From the NCBI GenBank assembly GCA_003251535.1, contig QKFD01000122.1:62001-126000 (forward strand): a stretch of 64,000 nt of DNA, read 5' to 3'. Source of the stretch: Chromatiales bacterium (GTDB taxonomy: Bacteria > Pseudomonadota > Gammaproteobacteria > Thiohalomonadales > Thiohalomonadaceae). Both the position numbers and the translations under genes were made by a program. Shown piece by piece: positions 1-7,292 of the stretch (its first letter is position 1; every line of letters begins with the position of its first letter). The notes beneath the pieces are model-generated. The model was not told the DNA's origin and searched no databases. It was given only the letters and a program-made list of their open reading frames with translations.

Positions 1-86
1 TGGTGGTGGTGAGCTGGGATAACGGTAGCGGGGGGACCCGCTCCCTCACGCTCCACAGCCTGCGTCTTGGTGAGGCACAGCTATGA
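1..86 (+). CDS. gspI: Type II secretion minor pseudopilin GspI, C-terminal end (partial)
   Basis: Only the last 27 codons lie in the window, read from base 3 to the TGA at 84-86. They end in a run like TRSLTLHSLRL, which fits the C-terminal strand of a minor pseudopilin. The stop overlaps the ATG of gspJ at 83 (ATGA), so the two are translationally coupled. The identity as GspI rests mainly on the gene order I-J-K-L-M-N-D. Such proteins sit at the tip of the periplasmic pseudopilus that pushes folded proteins out through the secretin. The 5' part and the N-terminal methylation motif are outside the window. Confidence 0.65.
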   Translation, partial: VVVSWDNGSGGTRSLTLHSLRLGEAQL

Positions 87-670
87 GGCGGGTCCAGCGA
101 GGCTTCACCTTAATGGAGGTGATGATAGCGCTGGTGCTGATCTCGCTGGTGATGGCCATGCTATTTGCCGGTCTGCGCTCAGTGGCGCGCTCATGGGATG
201 CCGCGGAGGCGCGTACCTCCGATGGTTCTCAAATACGGGCAGTGGAGGAGTTTCTCCGCGCCAAACTGCGGCAGTCCTGGAGTGTGCAGGTACGGCATGA
301 TCGCGGGGCCTTTTCGGCCTTTAGCGGTGACAGTGAACAGTTGCGCTTTGTGGCGCCCATGATGAATCAGCTCGGCCCTCCGGGGCTCTACCTGGTGGAG
401 ATCCGCCTGGAGAAGGATGTGTTGTCGCTGCGTCTCGCCCCCTATGACCACGAGGTGGGGGAGGATGCGCTGGATGAGTCGGAGAGCTATCCGCTTATCG
501 AAGGGGTGAACAAGTTTGAGGTGGGCTACTACGGCGCCTTGGATCGGACGCAGGATCCGGAGTGGGTAGAGGAGTGGCAAGAGCAGCCCAATCCGCCACT
601 CATGGTGCGGATCGCCGTGCAGCGGCACGGGGTCAACTGGCCCGAGCTGGTGGTGGCGCTACCGCAATGA
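83..670 (+). CDS. gspJ: Type II secretion minor pseudopilin GspJ
   Basis: A 195-residue prepilin-like protein. It has a short basic leader ending in RG, then FTLMEVMIAL: a prepilin peptidase site with Glu at +5 and a hydrophobic helix to about residue 30. The rest is a soluble domain with the SAFSG, LRFVAP and YLVEI patterns seen in GspJ. GspJ joins GspI and GspK in the complex that primes pseudopilus assembly at the inner membrane. It overlaps gspI at the start (ATGA) and gspK at the end. The length is normal for the family. Confidence 0.88.
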   Translation: MRRVQRGFTLMEVMIALVLISLVMAMLFAGLRSVARSWDAAEARTSDGSQIRAVEEFLRAKLRQSWSVQVRHDRGAFSAFSGDSEQLRFVAPMMNQLGPPGLYLVEIRLEKDVLSLRLAPYDHEVGEDALDESESYPLIEGVNKFEVGYYGALDRTQDPEWVEEWQEQPNPPLMVRIAVQRHGVNWPELVVALPQ

Positions 671-1611
671 TGACGCTAGTGATGCCACAACAGTGGGCGA
701 CACCGCACCGGCAACGTGCGATGGCGTTGGTGATTGTGCTCTGGTTCCTAGCCCTGTTGACCCTCATGGTGGGCGCCCTGGCCTACTCCATGCGGGTGGA
801 GACCCAGACCGTCAGTAACGCTGTGGTCTCTGCCCGTGGTCGGGCCGTGGGCGAGGCGGCCATCTTCTGGGCCATCGCCGAGATGGCCAAACCGGAGGAT
901 GAGCGCCAGGTCCTAGAGGACGGCACCCCGTTTGAGTGGGAGTTTGGGGGGGCCAAGGTGACCATCACCGTCTTGAATGAGGCGGGTCTGGTGGATATCA
1001 ACACCGCCAGCCGCGAGTTGATGGCCAAACTATTCACCGACTTGGGGGGGCTTGAGGCAGAGCAGGTAGATGCGCTGCTCGATGCCATCACCGATTTCCG
1101 GGATCAGGATAATGTGCGCTCGCTGAACGGGGCTGAGGATGAGGACTATGAGGCACAAGGGCTACCGGGTGCCAAGGATGCGCCATTCGAGAGTGTGGAG
1201 GAGTTGCAGCGAGTGATGGGGATGACAGGGACTCTCTACCGAGCAGTGGCACCCTATATGACGGTGTATAGCCACTCCAGTGGGGTCAATCCGCGTTACT
1301 CCCCGCGGGGTCTGCTGCTGGTGTTCGCCGATGGGGATGCCGCGGCAGTGGACAGCTGGATGGCGGAGCGCGCGGAGGCGCCTAATAGCGCGATGCCGGC
1401 CTTTGGTCAGGGGATGTTCGCCCCGAGCCGGCGTAATAGCTACCGTATCACCGCCGATTCTGGCTTTCCCGACGGTACGGGTCGGATACGGGTCTCCGCC
1501 ACCGCCTTCGTTTATCCACAGCAGCAGCCGCCGTATGTTATAAATGCTTGGCGCGAGCAGGTCCCGGGTGCAGGGGCCGTCGTGGACGACCAGGGCATCC
1601 CCTCTCAGTGA
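667..1611 (+). CDS. gspK: Type II secretion minor pseudopilin GspK
   Basis: Starting at the ATG that overlaps the gspJ stop (ATGATG at 667) gives 314 residues. A longer upstream reading to 562 would lie wholly inside gspJ and is not used. After a basic stretch (HRQRA) comes MALVIVLWFLALL, the typical GspK transmembrane and methylation segment, which lacks Glu at +5. The residue before the likely cleavage point is Ala rather than the usual Gly. The large soluble domain holds NEAGLVDINTAS, the helix-hairpin-helix-like part of GspK. GspK caps the pseudopilus tip and limits its length. Confidence 0.88.
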   Translation: MMTLVMPQQWATPHRQRAMALVIVLWFLALLTLMVGALAYSMRVETQTVSNAVVSARGRAVGEAAIFWAIAEMAKPEDERQVLEDGTPFEWEFGGAKVTITVLNEAGLVDINTASRELMAKLFTDLGGLEAEQVDALLDAITDFRDQDNVRSLNGAEDEDYEAQGLPGAKDAPFESVEELQRVMGMTGTLYRAVAPYMTVYSHSSGVNPRYSPRGLLLVFADGDAAAVDSWMAERAEAPNSAMPAFGQGMFAPSRRNSYRITADSGFPDGTGRIRVSATAFVYPQQQPPYVINAWREQVPGAGAVVDDQGIPSQ

Positions 1612-1660
1612 TCTGCCCGTTTCGGTCTGTCCAAATCTACTCAGGAGCTTTCGCAATCCA

Positions 1661-2740
1661 ATGACCACCACCTCGGCGCCGCGTCGAAACGCGCTCGGCT
1701 TGGCTGCGCTCAAACCGTTGGGTGCCCAGCTGGTTGATGCCCTGTTCAGCTGTTTCCCGCGTAAGTGGCTTGCCCTGTTGCACTCCTCGCCGGCACGTCT
1801 GGTATTGGAGCCGCAGGGGGAGGCACTCACTGCCTGGGAGGAGGGGGGCGAGGCCGGGCGTCGTAGTGTGGGAGGGGTGCTGGAGGGAAGGGCCAAGCTG
1901 ACGGTGGATGCGAGCGCTTATCACATCGTCCTGCGCTTGCCGGCCGATCAGGCGCTGCACAAAGAGCTGGCCCTGCCCTTAGAGGCCGAGGCGGAGCTAC
2001 GGCGGACCGTGGGGTATCAGATTCCACGAGAGACGCCGTTTGCCCTCCAGCAGGTCTACTACGATGCGCTGGTGGTCGAACGCAGTAGCGACAAGCGGCG
2101 CCTCAAGGCGCGTTTTGTACTTGCCCCGCGGGCGCTGGTGGATGATTGGCTGGAACGCCTGGAGCAAGCGGGTCTCTCCCCTGCCGTGGTGGAGTCGGCC
2201 GCCGTGCCCGGCAGTAACCTGTTACCACCCGAGCGGCGGCCTCGGCATGGCGCTGGCGGGGGACGTCTCCAGTGGATTTTGCTCATCCTGGCGTTCATGG
2301 TGGTGGTGGCTGCTGCTGCCCTGCCTCTGTGGCAGAAGCGCGATACCTCAGCGGCGCTGAGCCTCATGTTGGAGGAGGCGCAGGGCAAGAGTGAAACCGT
2401 CACCAATCTGCGGGCAGAGCTGGAAGACATTCAACAGGCGCTCTCCTACTTCAGTGGCCGGCACGCCACCAGTGGTCAGGTACTGCTGCTGCTCAACGAG
2501 ATGACCCGCATCCTGCCCGATGGTACTTGGCTCTCCGCCTTCGATTTCGATCAGGGGGAGGTGCGGATCCAGGGTGAATCCAAGGACGCCGCCGCGCTCA
2601 TTGGGCTCATCGAGGAGTCAAAGCTCTATACCGACGTCTCCTTTCAGGCCCCGGTGACGCGCAACCCCACTACCGGTTCAGATCGGTTCAACATTACGGC
2701 GCGGGTCGCCGAGCTGGAAGGGGGCGAGGCAGCGCCATGA
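1661..2740 (+). CDS. gspL: Type II secretion inner-membrane protein GspL
   Basis: This is a 359-residue bitopic protein. The cytoplasmic half (about 1-200) is the actin-like domain that binds the ATPase GspE. A transmembrane helix follows at about 207-227 (WILLILAFMVVVAAAALPLW), then a coiled region and a small periplasmic PilN-like ferredoxin-fold domain. ATG at 1661 is chosen because an AGGAG lies 13 bases upstream. The open frame continues back into gspK but has no better start. The end overlaps gspM by ATGA. GspL and GspM form the platform that couples ATP hydrolysis to pseudopilus growth. Confidence 0.85.
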   Translation: MTTTSAPRRNALGLAALKPLGAQLVDALFSCFPRKWLALLHSSPARLVLEPQGEALTAWEEGGEAGRRSVGGVLEGRAKLTVDASAYHIVLRLPADQALHKELALPLEAEAELRRTVGYQIPRETPFALQQVYYDALVVERSSDKRRLKARFVLAPRALVDDWLERLEQAGLSPAVVESAAVPGSNLLPPERRPRHGAGGGRLQWILLILAFMVVVAAAALPLWQKRDTSAALSLMLEEAQGKSETVTNLRAELEDIQQALSYFSGRHATSGQVLLLLNEMTRILPDGTWLSAFDFDQGEVRIQGESKDAAALIGLIEESKLYTDVSFQAPVTRNPTTGSDRFNITARVAELEGGEAAP

Positions 2741-3321
2741 ATCTGAACCAGTTTGACCCACGCAGCCGCTGTATCATTGCCGCCGGCCTGCTGCTGCTGG
2801 TGTTGGTGGTGATCTATATCGTGGCGGTGGAGCCGGTGCTCGACCTCAACCACGAGTACAACGAGCAGATTGCCAAAGATGTCGATCGGCTGGAGCGCTA
2901 CGCACGCCTCACGGCCGCTACCCCAGCCATGGAAGAGGAGTTGGGGCGGTTGCGGAACGGTGGTTTCGCCGGCCTCTACTTCAAGGATCAGACGGCCGCC
3001 CTGGTGGGGACTGAGCTACAAAAGCAGCTCAATAGTTTGGTGGAGAAAAACCGGGGTCAGGTGATTAGTACCCAGGTATTGCGGCCAGAGAAGCAGGATC
3101 ACTTTACCCGCGTGGCCATCAAGGCGCAGGTGATCACCAATTTCGTGGGGATGCAGGCGTTATTGAAGGGGGTGGCGGAGGCCCGGCCGCTGGTGTTTGT
3201 CAATGGTCTCACGGTGCGTGTGCGGCCTGCCCGGGGTGGCCCCCAGGGCGAACAGCAGAGCGAGCCCCAGCTCGATGTCTCCTTTGAGGTGATGACATAT
3301 ATGAAGGAGAACGGGGCGTGA
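2737..3321 (+). CDS. gspM: Type II secretion inner-membrane protein GspM
   Basis: 194 residues, with one N-terminal membrane helix at about 12-33 (IIAAGLLLLVLVVIYIVAVEP), a heptad-like helix at 35-60, and a periplasmic alpha-beta domain. This is the plan of GspM/XpsM, the partner of GspL. The start overlaps the gspL stop and the stop overlaps the GTG start of the next gene, so translation is coupled on both sides. Function is assigned from topology, length and position in the operon more than from a diagnostic motif. Confidence 0.8.
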   Translation: MNLNQFDPRSRCIIAAGLLLLVLVVIYIVAVEPVLDLNHEYNEQIAKDVDRLERYARLTAATPAMEEELGRLRNGGFAGLYFKDQTAALVGTELQKQLNSLVEKNRGQVISTQVLRPEKQDHFTRVAIKAQVITNFVGMQALLKGVAEARPLVFVNGLTVRVRPARGGPQGEQQSEPQLDVSFEVMTYMKENGA

Positions 3322-3995
3322 GAGCTATTCGACCACATCATCTGATCACTCTCCTGCTGCTCGGGGTCATCGCCCTGTTCGGCTGGCGGGTGGTGCGGGT
3401 GGTGTTGCACCCCATTCAGCCCGCTCACATCTCAGCCGCCGGTGCTGAGGCGGAGATCCCCCAGGCTGAACTGCCACCGGCCCCGCGTGCGCCCGAGGAT
3501 GGGGAACTCAGTGAGCTGAACGAGCGCCCACCGTTTTGGGAATCACGCCGCCCATTCCAGGAGGCACCTCCGCCGGAGGAGCCGCCTAAGGAGCTACCCA
3601 AGATCGCCGTTGCCGGGATTGTCCACACTGGGGCAGCGGGTTTTGCCTTCCTCATTCCGGAAGGTAAGCCGACGGTTCGGGTGAAGGCGGGGGAGAGTGT
3701 TGAAGGGTGGAATGTTGTCGCTATCAATCGGGAGGCGGTCGTACTGAAAGGGGGGGAGGAGGAGGTCACCTTGAAGTACGACCCGCGGCAACGCTTTGCC
3801 GCCCCTCCCCCTCCCGGCAATGATCCGCCGCAGGCCAGTGGGCTGGGCCCTGATGGGAAACCCATAGCCGCCCGCCAGTTGACCCCTGCTGAGATAGAAG
3901 CGCGACGGGCCGCCAACGAGCAGCGTCGTGAAGAGCTGGAGCGCCGTCGCCGTGAGCGACAGGCGCAGATCATCAGACAAAACATGAAGAAATGA
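3318..3995 (+). CDS. gspN: XpsN-like / GspC-like type II secretion connector
   Basis: A 225-residue protein starting at GTG, with AAGGAG about 8 bases upstream. It has one N-terminal membrane helix (about 8-28), a Pro/Glu-rich linker (about 45-95), then a small beta domain (about 96-155: IAVAGIVH, PTVRVKAGE, GWNVVAI, AVVLKGG). This resembles the homology region of GspC, which touches the N0 domain of the secretin. The C-terminus is a highly charged Arg/Glu helix. In Xps-type systems a gene at this position is called xpsN and takes the GspC role. An 8-base-pair GC hairpin separates it from gspD. Confidence 0.72.
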   Translation: MRAIRPHHLITLLLLGVIALFGWRVVRVVLHPIQPAHISAAGAEAEIPQAELPPAPRAPEDGELSELNERPPFWESRRPFQEAPPPEEPPKELPKIAVAGIVHTGAAGFAFLIPEGKPTVRVKAGESVEGWNVVAINREAVVLKGGEEEVTLKYDPRQRFAAPPPPGNDPPQASGLGPDGKPIAARQLTPAEIEARRAANEQRREELERRRRERQAQIIRQNMKK

Positions 3996-3999
3996 CCTA

Positions 4000-4018
4000 G
4001 GGGCGGCGCCGCCGCCCC
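4000..4018 (+). other. Perfect GC hairpin between gspN and gspD
   Basis: GGGGCGGC and GCCGCCCC form a perfect 8-base-pair stem closed by a GCC loop. It stands 5 bases after the gspN stop region and just before the gspD ribosome site (GGGAGGA at 4023-4029). No T-run follows, so it is unlikely to be a full terminator. It could slow ribosomes, protect mRNA or set the secretin-to-platform ratio. Confidence 0.6.
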
Positions 4019-4039
4019 TTGCGGGAGGACCCTGTTTCC

Positions 4040-6463
4040 GTGGATACCATGAATCTGATGCGGCCGCTGGCGCTGCTTGGCCTGGCCATGACCATCGCGG
4101 GCTGCACCTCACCGGCCCTACGTAACCCTATGCCGAGTTACGTGATGGGGACCGATGATGATGGGGCGCCGTTGACGGTGCCATTTGAGGGCCGACCTGC
4201 TAGTGACGCGGACGATGCAAGCTCAGAGCGGCGCGTTGATATCTATCGGGGAACGGGTGAGCTGGTGGGGGCTCCGCGTCCAGAGGGGGCGGTGCAGCAG
4301 GGACAGCGGGGTAAAGAGGTTGAGCTCAACTTCTCTCGCGTCGATCTCCAGGAGGTGGTGCAGACCATCCTGGGTGACCTGCTCCAAGAGAACTTCATCA
4401 TCGATCCCGGTGTGAGTGGTGAGGTGAGCCTCCAGACCAGCCGGCCGGTGGCGCGCGAGGATCTGATCCCGGTGCTCCAGGAGCTGCTGCGGGTGCACAA
4501 CGCCATTTTGGTGCGCGAGCCCAACGGCATGTTCCGCGTCTCGACCCGAGAGGGGTACCGCGGAGCCGGATTTGTGCCCGAACTGGCCAAGAACGGCAAG
4601 AATCTCCCGGAAGGGTACGGGGTGCGCATTGTGCCGCTGGAGTATATCTCGGTGGCTGAGATGCAGAAGATCTTGGAACCGCTGGCCCCTCAAGGGGCTA
4701 TCCTGCGGGCCGATACCAACCGCAACCTACTGATTCTACAAGGGAGCCGCACAGAGCTTACCACCCTCATCGAGACCATTGAGACCTTCGATGTTGACTG
4801 GCTTGCCGGTATGTCGGTGGGGTTCTTCGAGCTGAAATACTCCAGTGTGGAAGAGGTGGCAACCGCCCTGAGCGCCGTCTTTGGTGCCGAGGGCGAGGGC
4901 CCGATGGCGGGTATGGTGCGGGTGGTTCCACTCGAACGGCTCAAAGGGTTACTGCTCATCACCCCCCGTGCCGGGATCCTGACCGATGCGCGCCGCTGGA
5001 TCGAGCGGTTTGACCGGCAGGAGTTTGGCGAAGGGGTGCAGCTGTTTGTCTACCATGTCCAGAATGGTAAAGCCGGTCAACTGGCTGGGATGCTGGGACA
5101 ACTTTATGGCGGTGAAGGGGGGAGTTCCAGCAGTAGCTCGACGCGCCCGGCCTCCGTTGCCCCGGGGCTGGCGGCCGCGCGGAGTGGCGTTGGTGGATCA
5201 ACTGGCTTTGGCAGCAGTGGCTCTTCCCTGACCAGCAATAGTCGCTCTAGCCTCAGCTCAAAGAGTTCTAACTCCACCACCACTTCAGGGACAACCACCA
5301 CCAGCGGTGGCACTACTTCAGGTAGCTCACTGAATGAGAGCTCTCCAACGAGTGCGATTACCACCGAGATTACCGCTGGCCAGGAGCCGGTGCGGATTGT
5401 GGCCAATGAGGACAACAACTCTCTGGTGGTGTTGGCGACGCCGGAGGAGTATCGCAAGTTAGAGACGGCCCTGAAGCGGCTGGATGTCCCGCCGATGCAG
5501 GTGCTGATCGAGGCCTCCATCGTCGAGGTGCGCCTAGAGGACTCCCTCTCCTATGGCCTGAGCTGGTACTTCAATAATGCGCTGGGTGGCAGTCGGCGTG
5601 GGGCAGGGCAATTTGGCTCGGTCCCGTCCACTCTGCCCGGTACGGTCGATCAGTTTAACTACGCCATCTCCAACTCAACGGGCAGGATCACGGCGCTGTT
5701 GAATGCCCTGGCCACGGATAAAAAGATCCGCGTGATCTCCTCTCCCTCACTGTTGGTCCTCGATAACCATACCGCGGAGATCCGGGTGGGTGATCAGGTG
5801 CCCATCGTGACCGGCAGCGTTACCAGTACAGTGGTATCAGACAGCGCGGCGGTGACCAACACCTACCAGTACCGCGACACGGGCGTCATCCTTGAGGTCA
5901 CCCCGCGGGTCAATGCCGGTGGGCTCGTGACCATGGAGGTGGTGCAGGAGGTCAGTGATGTTGAGCGGGCCGACGATACCAGTTCAAGCTCCTCCACCAC
6001 CACCCTGCAACCGACCATTACCCAACGCAGTATCAAGAGTACTGTGGCCGTACAGAGCGGTGAGACGGTGGTCTTGGGTGGGTTAATCAAGGGCAACAAT
6101 GAGAATAATAACAATGGTATCCCTGGCCTGAAGGATATCCCTGGCCTCGGGTTACTGTTTGGTGGCGTCTCCAATAGTCAGATCCGCACCGAGCTGGTGG
6201 TACTGTTGACCCCCACCGCGGTGAAAGATCAGATCGATCTCAACGCGGCGACCAACGAGGTGCGCAGCAAGATGAAGGCGCTACAAGAGGCCTATCAGGA
6301 GAGCCGCGAGCCAGTTACCTTCGTCAAGCCCGGGCAGTCTCCCGCACCTCTGCTGTTCCCGGAACCGGCCAAGGCTGCGCCTGAAAAGCCCGCGCTGCCG
6401 GTAGAGACTCCCCCCGGCAATAAGGTTGAGGCGACCCCCGCACCTGCTACTACCCCTATGTAG
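4040..6463 (+). CDS. gspD: Type II secretion outer-membrane secretin GspD (lipoprotein)
   Basis: 807 residues when started at GTG 4040, which has GGGAGGA ten bases upstream. ATG 4049 gives the same mature protein, and TTG 4019 is less likely. Residues 1-21 are a lipoprotein signal with IAGC (Cys22). The N0 domain follows (VELNFSRVDLQEVVQTIL), then N1-N3. A Ser/Thr/Gly-rich stretch at about residues 358-438 lies inside N3. The C-terminal secretin domain holds VPIVTGSVTS, YRDTGVILEVTPRV and GETVVLGGLIKGNNENNNNGIPGLKDIP-like gate motifs (shown in parts). It forms the outer-membrane channel. As in Xps-type operons it comes last. A Pro/Ala-rich tail ends the protein. Confidence 0.93.
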   Translation: MDTMNLMRPLALLGLAMTIAGCTSPALRNPMPSYVMGTDDDGAPLTVPFEGRPASDADDASSERRVDIYRGTGELVGAPRPEGAVQQGQRGKEVELNFSRVDLQEVVQTILGDLLQENFIIDPGVSGEVSLQTSRPVAREDLIPVLQELLRVHNAILVREPNGMFRVSTREGYRGAGFVPELAKNGKNLPEGYGVRIVPLEYISVAEMQKILEPLAPQGAILRADTNRNLLILQGSRTELTTLIETIETFDVDWLAGMSVGFFELKYSSVEEVATALSAVFGAEGEGPMAGMVRVVPLERLKGLLLITPRAGILTDARRWIERFDRQEFGEGVQLFVYHVQNGKAGQLAGMLGQLYGGEGGSSSSSSTRPASVAPGLAAARSGVGGSTGFGSSGSSLTSNSRSSLSSKSSNSTTTSGTTTTSGGTTSGSSLNESSPTSAITTEITAGQEPVRIVANEDNNSLVVLATPEEYRKLETALKRLDVPPMQVLIEASIVEVRLEDSLSYGLSWYFNNALGGSRRGAGQFGSVPSTLPGTVDQFNYAISNSTGRITALLNALATDKKIRVISSPSLLVLDNHTAEIRVGDQVPIVTGSVTSTVVSDSAAVTNTYQYRDTGVILEVTPRVNAGGLVTMEVVQEVSDVERADDTSSSSSTTTLQPTITQRSIKSTVAVQSGETVVLGGLIKGNNENNNNGIPGLKDIPGLGLLFGGVSNSQIRTELVVLLTPTAVKDQIDLNAATNEVRSKMKALQEAYQESREPVTFVKPGQSPAPLLFPEPAKAAPEKPALPVETPPGNKVEATPAPATTPM

Positions 6464-6503
6464 CGGCAATATGGCTAAGCGGTATGAAATTTGCCTAGTT
6501 CCA

Positions 6504-6540
6504 CCTATCGAAACCCTGCCATGGGGCAGGGGATAGGAGG
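6504..6540 (+). promoter_or_regulatory. Hairpin overlapping the ribosome site of the 6549 gene
   Basis: CCCTGCC (6514-6520) and GGCAGGG (6525-6531) make a perfect 7-base-pair stem around ATGG. The outer arms CCTATC (6504-6509) and GATAGG (6532-6537) extend it by six pairs, with GAAA bulged on the left. The outer right arm covers the first three bases of the AGGAGG ribosome site (6535-6540) for the ATG at 6549. Seen in the sequence: the pairing. Inferred: control of translation initiation. Confidence 0.55.
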
Positions 6541-6548
6541 AGCGAGTC

Positions 6549-7265
6549 ATGTTGGTCAGTGCATCCGATCTTATCTTCTCCCGTTCCGGGGGAATTCGGG
6601 ATGATGGGCGGCGGACGGTCGATACCGCCATTGCCGATCGGGCTACGGCCACCAATAGTGGAACTACCCGTCGCAAAGATGATGCTGACTTTGGTGCCCT
6701 GCTGAGCAGCTACAGCTCGGATGGCAGCGCCTCGGTTGACCCTTATGCCATCCTCGACCAGGTCAAGAGTGGTGAGCTTAGTTTGGCGGAGGGGGTCCAG
6801 CAGCTCTACGGTGTTGGTGGATCACCCGCCGAGCTATTGCGGTTTGGACGGGAGGCGTCGGATGAGTTTGCCAAGTATGCGCTGGGTGATGATGACTACC
6901 GTACAGGCAAACGCTACTTCAGTACCGCGCCCCTTTGGGCCGATCTGATGCGCGGCGCCATCACCCCGGAGGAGTTCACCTCCAAGGCCGTGGCGCGCAT
7001 GAGCCCCATCAAGTTGCCATCCGATTTCCAGGTTGAATCGTTTGATCAGCTGACGGAGCTGGCGCGTATCCCGGAAGATGTCGCCTATGCCATCAATGCC
7101 CAGCTCTACATGGTACAGAGTGGCGGTGAAATGCCGGAATGGGCTGACTCCTACTTCACCAATGGGTTATCCCGCGAGATTCCAGAACAGTACGTGCAGC
7201 TGGTCAACGACCTACTCGGTGTCGATCTGGGACGGAGTGAGCAGCTCTCTCAGGCTTATGCTTAA
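6549..7265 (+). CDS. Unrecognised cytoplasmic protein between gspD and an OGT-like gene
   Basis: 238 residues, with AGGAGG nine bases before the ATG. I do not recognise the family. There is no signal peptide or membrane helix. Residues 1-60 are polar and Ser/Thr/Arg/Asp-rich, probably disordered (RRTVDTAIADRATATNSGTT). From about 65 the protein is predicted helical (DPYAILDQVKSGELSLAEGVQQLYGV and ITPEEFTSKAVARM, given in parts). Codon use is like the neighbours. It lies 85 bases after gspD and 27 bases before the OGT-like gene, so it may be co-transcribed with them. It could be a secretion accessory protein or a client of the transferase; neither is shown. Confidence 0.7.
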   Translation: MLVSASDLIFSRSGGIRDDGRRTVDTAIADRATATNSGTTRRKDDADFGALLSSYSSDGSASVDPYAILDQVKSGELSLAEGVQQLYGVGGSPAELLRFGREASDEFAKYALGDDDYRTGKRYFSTAPLWADLMRGAITPEEFTSKAVARMSPIKLPSDFQVESFDQLTELARIPEDVAYAINAQLYMVQSGGEMPEWADSYFTNGLSREIPEQYVQLVNDLLGVDLGRSEQLSQAYA

Positions 7266-7292
7266 ACCCATATATATAGTGAAGGCGTGGTG

